A stretch of DNA of 64,000 nucleotides from Terriglobia bacterium (GTDB lineage Bacteria > Acidobacteriota > Terriglobia > Terriglobales > Acidobacteriaceae). Location: positions 1 to 64,000 of the forward strand of contig JAIQFZ010000003.1 in assembly GCA_020073015.1 (NCBI GenBank), written 5' to 3'. The translations under genes and the position numbers were made by a program. Shown here piece by piece: positions 17,409-25,342 of the stretch. The first letter of the stretch is position 1. Every line of letters begins with the position of its first letter. Below the pieces are notes generated by a model. That model made no database searches and was not told where the DNA came from. It saw only the letters and a program-made list of their open reading frames with translations.

Positions 17409-17819
17409 TCAAGGGGCGAAGTTCTCGTCGTCTCCTTCTTCGTCGTACGCATCCGGATTGCTGAGGTCGACCTTCACCTTTTTGAGGACTTCGGCCAGCT
17501 CCTTGCGCGACAGAGGTGAGATGTCGTCGCAAACCGTCCACTTCTCACGGTTCCACATCTCCTGGTCCGCCCAATCCTCCACGTACTTCTCAAGCCTCAA
17601 GGCGACCTTGCCGTCTGTGCGCACGGGACGAATGAAGGCCTTCTCCGGAAAGTAGAGGCCCGGCTTGTTGCCGAGCTGCCACATGTAGGTTGCCAGAGCC
17701 ACCGCCGGGTGTTTCTTGAGAAACGCAGCGAGGGCCTTGAGGATGTCCATCCGACGCCCGAGGGCGTTCAGCTTTTGGTCCAGGCCTGGTCGTCTTTTGC
17801 CCTCATGAGCCAGAATCAT
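17409..17819 (-). CDS. Conserved hypothetical protein, 136 aa
   Basis: Soluble acidic-tailed protein of unknown function; the C-terminus is rich in Asp/Glu (DAYDEEGDDENFAP). The ATG at 17819 (MILAHEGKRRPG) is preferred; upstream codons to 17921 look like noncoding sequence with many Ser/Arg. It is convergent with the small gene pair at 16951-17336 and divergent from the universal stress protein gene. Confidence 0.55.
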   Translation of the reverse strand: MILAHEGKRRPGLDQKLNALGRRMDILKALAAFLKKHPAVALATYMWQLGNKPGLYFPEKAFIRPVRTDGKVALRLEKYVEDWADQEMWNREKWTVCDDISPLSRKELAEVLKKVKVDLSNPDAYDEEGDDENFAP

Positions 17820-18048
17820 ACGCCTCCCGAGATAGTTGTCGTAATATCGCGATTTCACCAACGACCGTGATTGTTGGGTAGACGCCTGGTGTCTCGATGC
17901 GACACACCAGGGAAGCCGCATCGCTATGTGATAGGAATCACAGCCTCACGCAACCCCCTGCTATTAAGCTGGGAGGCGCCTTCTATCCCAGGTCTGCGCA
18001 CTAGTGGCAGTCGCGCATGTGGCGTGGGCCAGCACAAAGCAGGAAGTC

Positions 18049-18480
18049 ATGAAGATCCTACTGGCAATTGATGATTCTGAGTTCTCAGAAGCTGCGGCGA
18101 AGAGCCTTGCCGGGCAGTTCCGGCCTCAGGATACCGAGGTCCGGGTTTTGCACGTCGTTGAGCCGACTGTGATCTCAGTGCCTCCACAGATGTCTCGAGG
18201 ATACTATCCGGAACTGGAAGATCGGCTCCCGCAAGCACGCGAACTCGTAGATCGGGTGGCCAAAACGCTCTCCTCCGCTGGCTTCAGAGTGATCACGTCG
18301 GTCGTGACAGGCGACGCGAGGAGCGTCATTTTGGATGAGGCAGCGGAATGGCATGCCGACTTGATTGTTCTGGGCTCTCACGGACGCAAGGGGCTCGGAC
18401 GCTTCTTCCTCGGCAGCGTTTCAGAAGCTGTAGCTCGCCACGCGGGCTGCTCTGTGCAGATTGTGCGGATTCCATCATAA
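18049..18480 (+). CDS. Universal stress protein (UspA family)
   Basis: 143 aa single-domain Usp. It begins MKILLAIDDSEFSEAA and has the ATP-binding signature GSHGRKGLGRFFLGSVS (GxxGx9GS) near the C-terminus, so it belongs to the ATP-binding class. The ATG at 18049, preceded by AGGAAG, is the natural start; an in-frame GTG at 18004 adds only a non-family extension. Usp proteins help cells survive stress or growth arrest. It is followed by a long noncoding stretch. Confidence 0.92.
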   Translation: MKILLAIDDSEFSEAAAKSLAGQFRPQDTEVRVLHVVEPTVISVPPQMSRGYYPELEDRLPQARELVDRVAKTLSSAGFRVITSVVTGDARSVILDEAAEWHADLIVLGSHGRKGLGRFFLGSVSEAVARHAGCSVQIVRIPS

Positions 18481-18617
18481 GCGCCGCCACTCATCTTGCC
18501 GTCGCTGAATTTCTTGAACCCGTTCACGCGAACTGAATGTGCCACCTCCCGATGGATCGTTGGCGTAACATCCCCCATAACGCTCACAACCCCGTTCCCT
18601 GGGGTTCTGAGTGCAAT

Positions 18618-18756
18618 CGCCTGTGGCTGTTGAAAAACTCTTTTCAGGGAATTTCAACAACGACATTCGTTCGTAAGTTATTGAATGTTCGTTTGCGGTA
18701 GACGCTAGAATTCGCTGAAATTACTGCTTTGGCTCCTTTTTCAACAGCCACGCCTG
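18618..18756. mobile_element. MITE-like element with 14-bp TIRs and 6-bp target duplication
   Basis: The 127-bp element at 18624-18750 is bounded by perfect 14-bp terminal inverted repeats, TGGCTGTTGAAAAA (18624-18637) and TTTTTCAACAGCCA (18737-18750). It is flanked on both sides by the direct repeat CGCCTG (18618-18623 and 18751-18756). It has no coding capacity, so it would have to be moved by a transposase encoded elsewhere. The TIR resembles ends of some insertion sequences, but I cannot name the family. Confidence 0.8.
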
Positions 18757-18922
18757 TTTACAACAAACTATCTCGAAAGATTCTCTCCAGACCGAGCCAT
18801 TCCAGAGCTGATAGGCCGGCATGATACCACGAGGCCCAGAAAACTTTGGACACGTTACCACCGTGCCACCACGGTCGAGCCATTATCAAGACGGCTTTCT
18901 TATTGGAAACTGAACACACACC

Positions 18923-19039
18923 ATGGGAGCCGAATCAACCACGCGAAAAGACAACTTAAAATTCGAGAAGCTGTCACTCCTCGTGCTGACTCTCTGCATA
19001 GTTGTGCTGGTCTACCTGCTAGTCTCCCGGCCTTTCTAG
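18923..19039 (+). CDS. Possible small single-pass membrane peptide, 38 aa
   Basis: An ATG frame encodes a basic/polar N-terminus (MGAESTTRKDNLKFEKL) followed by a 17-residue hydrophobic helix rich in Leu and Val and a short Ser-Arg-Pro-Phe tail. The layout fits a small bacterial membrane peptide. The ribosome-binding site is weak, and no homolog is recalled, so the call is tentative. Confidence 0.35.
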   Translation: MGAESTTRKDNLKFEKLSLLVLTLCIVVLVYLLVSRPF

Positions 19040-19654
19040 CAACGCTCCTGAAAACCTCCGACGTGCGAATCGTAGCCCATGCCGCGACGGGGCACTTTTG
19101 GGGTATGGGCCGGGTGGCGCACGTCTCGCGGTTTTCGAGGCGTGGGAAGCTGCGCGCTGTGCTGGAATTTGGGTCCCGCGACGACGGTTTGACGGGGATA
19201 GCTATTGGCGCCGGCATAATTCCTACCCCCCACCACAGGCTTGGACTCAGGGGCCGGAGCGCGCTCGCTAGCAATTCTCAGTTAGTGTAAACGGCTTACA
19301 CCAACAATCATCTCTACTGCGGTAACCCCACTATAAACAAGTACATAACGCCAACGAGCTGCGCCAGCGTCAGCCAATGCCTCGGATATGCGGACAGGAG
19401 AACACGATTCAGCTGGCCGTTCCGACAAATCGGTTTGCGTTTCAGTGTTCCACGGCTAGATACGAATCGCGTCGCGCCGAATTCCCACCAATCACTCGCA
19501 AGCCAACTCCAGCACGTCAACTGCCCGAGCACGGTGATACTGGTCACAGACAATTCCTCCCGCCAAGGACAAAATTCTGAGCCTTGTCGCTTACCGCGTT
19601 CCTGCTGCGACAAGTTTTCGGCCTACAAGAAAACCCACCAAGGAGGAAAGAATC

Positions 19655-20134
19655 ATGTGCACCAAGATGCCAAGCCGGTCGCAATGCCTTGTCTTGCTTG
19701 CGATCTTCTCTGTCCTGCTTCTTGCGGCCAGCACTGCCACGGCCCAGACAGCTCAGGCTAATACCACCGACTCTGGCCAGCAGGTCAGCGTCGATCCCCA
19801 AACTCACAAACTGAGAGCGCCCACTGCCGAGGAATCCAAGAAGCTTTCCGAAGGCATGAATTTCAATCGCGCCCCGGAGGCCGTCCCGGTTACGCGACTA
19901 CCGAACGGCGCCACCATGGCGGAATTGCCCGAGGAATTCATGGATGCAACGGTCGTCACCAAGGCTCCCGACGGCACGCTCCACATGCAGTGCGTGCGCG
20001 GCATGAACCATGCCAACGATCTGGTCAACGCCCCTATGGCCCAGCGCTCAGCCAAGCCGCACTCCACACGCAAGTCCCCAGTTGCTAACCAGTCATCGCA
20101 GAAGCCAGTCTCTGCCACCAAAGGAAAGGAGTAG
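19655..20134 (+). CDS. Secreted protein of unknown function, 159 aa
   Basis: Signal peptide (LVLLAIFSVLLLAASTATAQT) followed by a soluble domain with VDPQTHKLRAPTAEE and LPNGATMAELPEEFMDATVV, and a basic Ser/Lys-rich tail. The pattern 'Asp-Pro-x-Thr-x-Lys-Leu-Arg...Leu-Pro/Asp-Asn-Gly' recurs in small secreted proteins near exported proteases, but I do not know a function. A strong AAGGAGG lies upstream. It is six bases from the metalloprotease gene, almost certainly one operon. Confidence 0.75.
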   Translation: MCTKMPSRSQCLVLLAIFSVLLLAASTATAQTAQANTTDSGQQVSVDPQTHKLRAPTAEESKKLSEGMNFNRAPEAVPVTRLPNGATMAELPEEFMDATVVTKAPDGTLHMQCVRGMNHANDLVNAPMAQRSAKPHSTRKSPVANQSSQKPVSATKGKE

Positions 20135-20140
20135 CCGGTC

Positions 20141-21862
20141 ATGCGCACTCGAACCTCCGCAGTACGTGTCCTGCTCATCCTTCTGGCAGGGCTTCTTCTA
20201 GCAGGTCCCGGGTTCGGCCAATCCACCGTCACCATTGTCAACGGGAATGCGCCTGGGGTTGGCTTCAATGATCCGACTCCCGCCGCACCTGTGGGCGGCA
20301 ACAACGGAACCACTCTCGGTCAACAGCGGCTCATCGCCTTTCAAACCGCTGCCACGATTTGGGGCGGCAACCTAGCCAGCAATGTCGAGATCAAAATCCT
20401 GGCCACTTTCGAACCCCTGAGTTGCACCGCCAGTTCGGCTGTGCTGGGCTCGGCCGGCACGATCTACATCTTTTCGGACTTTCCCAGCAATCCACCCTTC
20501 CCCGGACCGGAATTCCCCTTCACCTGGTACCACTCCGCTCTCGCGAAAAAGCGCGCGGGATTTGACTTGAATCCTGGCCAACCTGACATCCGCGCCCGTT
20601 TCAACGTCAGTCTGGGGGCTCCCGGCTGCCTGACCGGAACCTTCTGGTACCTGGGCCTGGACAACAATCATGGCAACAACATTGATCTCGTGACCGTACT
20701 GCTCCACGAGTTCGCCCATGGCCTTGGCTTCTCACAATTCGCCAGTGTTTCTACCGGTAGTGAAATCGGTGGCCAAACCGATATCTACGGCAGACTGTTG
20801 CTGGACAAGAGTCTGAGCAAGACCTGGGACCAGATGACCGATGCCGAACGCGCTGCCTCGGCCATCAACACCCGCAAGGTAGTCTGGGTTGGATCCCACG
20901 TCACCAATGCGGTTCCGGGAGTGCTCGCCCCCGGCACCCCGCTGCTCAGGGTGAATTCTCCGCCCGCCATCCAGGGGAACTATGACGTGGGCACGGCGTC
21001 TTTCGGTCCTCTTCTCAACTCCTCTGGTGTGACTGGCGCGGTCGTGCTAGCTCTCGATCCGGCCGATGCCTCAGGGCCCAGCCTGACCGACGCCTGTTCT
21101 CCGCTGACCAACGCAGCAGCGGTTGCCGGTAACATCGCCTTGCTGGACCGCGGTACTTGCACCTTTGTGGTCAAGGCGAAAAATGCCCAGGACGCGGGCG
21201 CGATTGCAGTGCTGGTGGCAGACAATGCTGCCGGCAGTCCGCCGGCCGGCCTGGGTGGCTCCGATCCGACCATCACCATCCCCGCCGTCCGAATTACCTT
21301 GGCAGATGGCGCCACCATCAAGGGCCAGCTGGCCTCTGGTGTGAATGCCACTCTAACCGTGGACCTCTCTGTCCTCGCCGGCGCCGATACTGACGGCAAG
21401 GCCTTGTTGAACACTCCCAATCCCGTGCAACCGGGCTCCTCCATCTCTCACTGGGACCCGATTGCGTTCCCCAATCAGTTAATGGAGCCTGCCATCAACT
21501 CGGATCTCACTCACAGTGTGTCCGAGCCTCAGGATTTGACTTTGGCAGAACTCAGAGACGTGGGCTGGTTCCCCGATGCGGACGTGGACGGCGTGCCCGA
21601 TGACTCCGATTGCGAACCTCATTCCGACTTCAGCCCCAGCGTGGTGATCGCGGGATGTAACTCGGGTGTCCCTAACACGTTTTTCCTGAGTGGCTGCACC
21701 ATCAAGGACCTGATCAATCACGCCGCAGCCGCCGCCACAAACCATGGCGCCTTCGTCAGCGATGTCGCCCAACTCACCAACTCCCTGAAGAAGCAGGGAA
21801 TCATCACAGGAGCACAGAAGGGAGCCATCCAGAGCTGCGCTGCACATGCCCCGATTCCCTGA
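20141..21862 (+). CDS. Secreted PA-domain zinc metalloprotease-like protein
   Basis: 573 aa. A signal peptide (ends AGPGFGQS) precedes a catalytic-looking region with LLHEFAHGLGF (near residue 187-197), the HExxHxxGx zinc motif of metzincin-like peptidases. About residues 295-410 form a protease-associated (PA) domain (GNIALLDRGTCTFVVKAKNA), inserted before the end of the peptidase region (DLTLAELRDVGWF). An Asp-rich DVDGVPDDSDCEP stretch resembles a calcium-binding type 3 repeat, followed by a small helical tail. It would act outside the cell. Co-transcribed with the preceding secreted protein. Confidence 0.87.
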   Translation: MRTRTSAVRVLLILLAGLLLAGPGFGQSTVTIVNGNAPGVGFNDPTPAAPVGGNNGTTLGQQRLIAFQTAATIWGGNLASNVEIKILATFEPLSCTASSAVLGSAGTIYIFSDFPSNPPFPGPEFPFTWYHSALAKKRAGFDLNPGQPDIRARFNVSLGAPGCLTGTFWYLGLDNNHGNNIDLVTVLLHEFAHGLGFSQFASVSTGSEIGGQTDIYGRLLLDKSLSKTWDQMTDAERAASAINTRKVVWVGSHVTNAVPGVLAPGTPLLRVNSPPAIQGNYDVGTASFGPLLNSSGVTGAVVLALDPADASGPSLTDACSPLTNAAAVAGNIALLDRGTCTFVVKAKNAQDAGAIAVLVADNAAGSPPAGLGGSDPTITIPAVRITLADGATIKGQLASGVNATLTVDLSVLAGADTDGKALLNTPNPVQPGSSISHWDPIAFPNQLMEPAINSDLTHSVSEPQDLTLAELRDVGWFPDADVDGVPDDSDCEPHSDFSPSVVIAGCNSGVPNTFFLSGCTIKDLINHAAAAATNHGAFVSDVAQLTNSLKKQGIITGAQKGAIQSCAAHAPIP

Positions 21863-22087
21863 GAGTAAGAGAACTCGTGGCTGCGACGGTGGGGAGGCTG
21901 GTCGAGCCGGCCTCTCCACCTAGTTTCTGGGCCCTGGTCAGTCTGAGTACCCGGCCCCGGCATTATGTTTCCGGGCAGACTGGACAGGAGGCGAATTCCG
22001 AGTATCTACCGATAGCTGGCGTAACATCGCCTTGACAGGGAACGGGCAGAATTCCCTGAGGCGTCCGGGTACGGAGAAGGGTCAGGG

Positions 22088-22145
22088 GTCCTTCGACTCC
22101 CCAGGAACTTCACTTCGTGAAGTCCCTGCTCCGCTCGGAATGACA
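22088..22145. repeat. Palindromic dispersed repeat (GGTCCTTCGACTC ... CGGAATGACA)
   Basis: It belongs to the CCTTCGCTTCGCTCAGGATGACA family and contains the extra hairpin ACTTCACTTCGTGAAGT. It lies in the 318-bp gap between the metalloprotease gene and the convergent gene at 22181; nothing else is evident there. Confidence 0.7.
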
Positions 22146-22180
22146 GAGTGGCGGGACTACGGGATGACTCGGGGTGAGGG

Positions 22181-23176
22181 TTATCCAACTAAGTTCGGGG
22201 CTGGATCCTTAACGACCGGTGGGGGCGGAACCCGGGAAGGGTTCTGCGGATGGGCATCCGGCATTTCTTCTCCCGGGCGCCGCAACGTGGGCGCGGTGGC
22301 TGGACGCTCCGGCTGCTTGGCCGCGAGCGCGGGCTTGGCCAGGTCCACTTCCTTCTCGGTGCGCACGATTTTCTGGCCGTCCACTTTCATGGTTTCAACG
22401 CGCACGACTTCGTCGCCCACGAAGCGCACGAAATCCACGTCCTGGGGCGGAGTGCCGTAGATCCATTCTTCGTACTCGACTTCGTCAGCGTGCTCGCGCA
22501 CCTTCTTGGCTGGACGTCCCTTGGCGTAGATCACCATGTCGTGGTTCATGCCGACCAGCACCTGATGCTTCTGAATGGCGTTCTTCACCTTGGGCGGAAC
22601 GGTTTCCAGGTAGGCGTTGAGCGGCGTCTTGGAGTCGAAGTCGAATACGGGACGCAGCGCCTCCTTCAGTTCGGGCCCGGTTATCTCGGGGACGTACTTG
22701 TCAAAATAAAGGTCAACGAACGAGCCACGCGCGTTGGCCCTCGAATCGGACGGTGAGATTGGAGCAGAACCTCCGGCACCCTGAATCTCGATGTGCTGAT
22801 ACCACTTCTTCTTCTTGATCGGACCGCCATTGATTTCGAAGTGGATGTGGTCGTCTTTGAACACTATGTCGGTGATCCGGGCCTGATCGCCAGGCTTGGC
22901 GGCCGGTCCCCAGAGGGCCATGAGTTGCTGCAACTCCGGGCCGCTGGGGGTCAGGGTACCGTCCTTGAGTTTCAGGCCCACTTTCCCCATCGGGAAATTT
23001 GTCCGGATGTAGACCAGGTCATAGGCGAAAACGTGGACGATCTGCTCGCGGGTTTGTTTGGTGATACGCGGAGGTGGAGTGGCCTGGGCCGCGCCCAGAG
23101 CGGAACCGATCAACAGAACCAGGAACAGCAGAACAGCGCGGCGGCACGGCATGCAGCACCCCGGGGATAGGTTCAT
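22181..23176 (-). CDS. Secreted protein of unknown function, 331 aa
   Basis: Signal peptide (RAVLLFLVLLIGSALGAAQA) then a largely hydrophilic protein with IVFKDDHIHFEINGGP and the segment GVDFVRF/GDEVVRVETMK, and a Pro-rich C-terminus. Repeated beta-strand patterning suggests an envelope or periplasmic protein. No family is recognised. An internal ATG at 23152 is an alternative start. It is divergent from the cupin-like gene at 23315. Confidence 0.65.
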   Translation of the reverse strand: MNLSPGCCMPCRRAVLLFLVLLIGSALGAAQATPPPRITKQTREQIVHVFAYDLVYIRTNFPMGKVGLKLKDGTLTPSGPELQQLMALWGPAAKPGDQARITDIVFKDDHIHFEINGGPIKKKKWYQHIEIQGAGGSAPISPSDSRANARGSFVDLYFDKYVPEITGPELKEALRPVFDFDSKTPLNAYLETVPPKVKNAIQKHQVLVGMNHDMVIYAKGRPAKKVREHADEVEYEEWIYGTPPQDVDFVRFVGDEVVRVETMKVDGQKIVRTEKEVDLAKPALAAKQPERPATAPTLRRPGEEMPDAHPQNPSRVPPPPVVKDPAPNLVG

Positions 23177-23314
23177 TATAGACCACCCAAAGTAAGCGGG
23201 TTATAGCGTCGGGAGCAGGATTTTCAGTCCGGTAACCAACGGTGCTGCGCACGGAAATGCGAGTCTTGTACGACTCGCAACCCGGCGTACACTGGGCACA
23301 TTGAAGGAGGCGAA

Positions 23315-24040
23315 ATGAATCGCATCGGCGTGTGGGTTTTTTCGATGATCGTGTGTGTCAGTGCACGCGCCGTTGCGCAGGATGCGATCGTCAGCATGGA
23401 CGACGAGCCGCACTATGCGCGCGTGTTCAGCAACCAGTACTGCCGCGCGTACACGGTCGATCTGGGCCGTTTGGAGCAGACCAAACCGGTTGTGCACGAG
23501 CACGACTGGGTGCGGATGACCCTGGGCGGCACTGTAGAAACAGCCTGGGGCGGAACGCTGTTTTCGAGCAAAGGCTTTGAAGATCCCGAAGGTTATTACA
23601 TTTCATTCAATTTTCCGGTCGACCGGCTGTCTCTGCGGAATCCGCACAATGACCCCTACCGGGAACTGATTGTTGAGATCATGCAAGCGGATCAGAGCCG
23701 GAGCCGTGCCAACGATCCGTCGCTCGCCCCCTTCGCCTTAAAACTGGGGCCAGGAGTGGATCCGCACGTCTCCTACGTGACGAATTTAACGAAGACGTCG
23801 GTCGAGATTGTGCACGTGCAGCTGCTGAGCGGCGACTCGAAGGAAATCCGATCGAACGGCGTGGGCGCGCTGTTCGTGGCGATGACGGACGTCGAACTGC
23901 AGCGCAAACTGAAGGATCAGGAGCCGAAGGATCTACAGCTCACGAAGGGCGATGTAAAGTGGCTTCCGGGGGACGCGTCGGCCACGTTCAAGAATGTGGG
24001 CAAAGAGCCGGCGCGATTTGTCATTCTGGATATGAAGTAA
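23315..24040 (+). CDS. Secreted cupin-like protein, unknown
   Basis: 241 aa with a signal peptide (VWVFSMIVCVSARAVAQD) and a strong GAAGGAGG 10 bp before the ATG. Two similar beta-rich halves are visible: one with VVHEHDWVRMTLGGTVETAW, the other with LTKGDVKWLPGDASATFKN, like the two halves of bicupin proteins that bind metals or sugars. Metal ligands are not complete (His-x-His in the first half only), so an enzymatic role is uncertain. Confidence 0.65.
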   Translation: MNRIGVWVFSMIVCVSARAVAQDAIVSMDDEPHYARVFSNQYCRAYTVDLGRLEQTKPVVHEHDWVRMTLGGTVETAWGGTLFSSKGFEDPEGYYISFNFPVDRLSLRNPHNDPYRELIVEIMQADQSRSRANDPSLAPFALKLGPGVDPHVSYVTNLTKTSVEIVHVQLLSGDSKEIRSNGVGALFVAMTDVELQRKLKDQEPKDLQLTKGDVKWLPGDASATFKNVGKEPARFVILDMK

Positions 24041-24072
24041 GGGTTGCGCGGAAGGCCGGCGGGGCGCCGGCG

Positions 24073-25110
24073 CTACGTCTCCGTCGTGATCCGCAGCCCT
24101 TCGCGGGCGACTTTCAGAGGCAGGATTCGTCCTCCGGCCTCGGCGACGGCGTGGGCCACCGATTCTTTTGCACCCTCTTCCACCATGAACAGAACGCAGC
24201 CACCGCCTCCGGCACCGCAAACTTTGGCGGCGCGGCCACCATGCTTGCTGGCGACCGCAATCAACTGGTCGATCAGCGGCGTGGTAATTCCTTCGGCATT
24301 GGTCCGACGCAGTTCCCACTCCTCGCGGAGCAGGCGAGCGACATCTTCCCAGTCGTGACGCAGAAAGGCCTGGTGCATGTCGCGCGCGATGGCTGCAATC
24401 TTCTCGAAGTTGCGGAAGACATGTTTGTCGCCGTTGATGTGCGCCTTGAAGACTTCCCAGTTGTTGATGCCGGACTGACGAGGCGCGCCCGTATAGGCCA
24501 GAAGAAAGCGCATCTCGATCTCCTCGGGCGCCACCGGGACAGCGGCACGGCGGATTCCGTCGGGATCGAGGTGAATGGCGCTGACGCCCCCGTAGAGCGC
24601 CGGGTAGTAATCCTGGCACCCGGTGGGGACGCGGATGATCTGCGCCTCAACATTCTGGGCGATGACTCGCAATTTTTCGGGATCCAGGTCGCGGCCGGTA
24701 AAGCGGGCAAGAGCCGCCGTGGTAGCGATCATGAGCGCCGACGAACCGGAGATCCCGGCTCCGGCGGGGGATTGCGAGTCGGTTTCGACGCGCAGGCCTC
24801 GCTCGGGCGCAAAAAAGCGCACCAGGTATGCCGCCAGAACGTGGCGATGATTGTCGGCTGCGACTAGCTCCTCAAGGCTGGCGAAACTCTCCTGCTGGCC
24901 GGTATCGAAGGAATGCAACTCGATGCGCGATCCCTTCAGCGCGGTGACGCGGCAGGTGGTGAGAATCTCAACCGCAAAGTTCAGGGTCAGGGCGCCGGGA
25001 TGAAACAGGTACAGCGGCCAGAGGTCGATGGTGCCTCCGGCCAGGTCGGCCCGGCAGGGGGCTTGAGCGGTGGTGGCTGGTTGCGTAGAACTGGGAGACT
25101 TCCCGGCCAT
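24073..25110 (-). CDS. GHMP kinase (heptose-7-phosphate kinase / fucokinase-like)
   Basis: 345 aa small-molecule kinase of the GHMP superfamily. The N-terminus APCRADLAGGTID matches the sugar-binding strand of D-glycero-D-manno-heptose-7-phosphate kinase and related sugar kinases. The ATP-binding loop is PAGAGISGSSALM (near residue 118) and the C-terminal glycine motif is CGAGGGGCVLFM. It would phosphorylate a sugar or sugar phosphate for envelope glycan precursors. It stands without the other heptose genes, so the substrate is not certain. Confidence 0.85.
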   Translation of the reverse strand: MAGKSPSSTQPATTAQAPCRADLAGGTIDLWPLYLFHPGALTLNFAVEILTTCRVTALKGSRIELHSFDTGQQESFASLEELVAADNHRHVLAAYLVRFFAPERGLRVETDSQSPAGAGISGSSALMIATTAALARFTGRDLDPEKLRVIAQNVEAQIIRVPTGCQDYYPALYGGVSAIHLDPDGIRRAAVPVAPEEIEMRFLLAYTGAPRQSGINNWEVFKAHINGDKHVFRNFEKIAAIARDMHQAFLRHDWEDVARLLREEWELRRTNAEGITTPLIDQLIAVASKHGGRAAKVCGAGGGGCVLFMVEEGAKESVAHAVAEAGGRILPLKVAREGLRITTET

Positions 25111-25342
25111 GCAGACGTTGTATCACGCCGGGAATGGGAATGTGGTGATGGAACGCACCCGGCATAGGGCAAGGAATCACACCAGTGACGGTCAAGCCCG
25201 GCCCGGCCGAGGGTACCTCGGACTGAGTACTTCTGTAACGGTAGCTGTACCACAAACACGGCGGGTCACGGAGCCGATCGATCTTAGAATGGATTAGAAA
25301 CGGACCAGCTCATTCCCCCGCTCGGGCCGACAGGATTGCCTT

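Larger units (their letters stand above)
18481..19654. other. Gene-poor 1.2-kb stretch
   Basis: Between the universal stress gene and the secreted protein at 19655 no full-length gene is convincing. It holds a MITE-like element (18624-18750) and a possible 38-codon membrane peptide gene (18923-19039). From 19040 to 19650 only short ORFs without family features are open on either strand, and I see no clear RNA gene or terminator. Confidence 0.6.
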
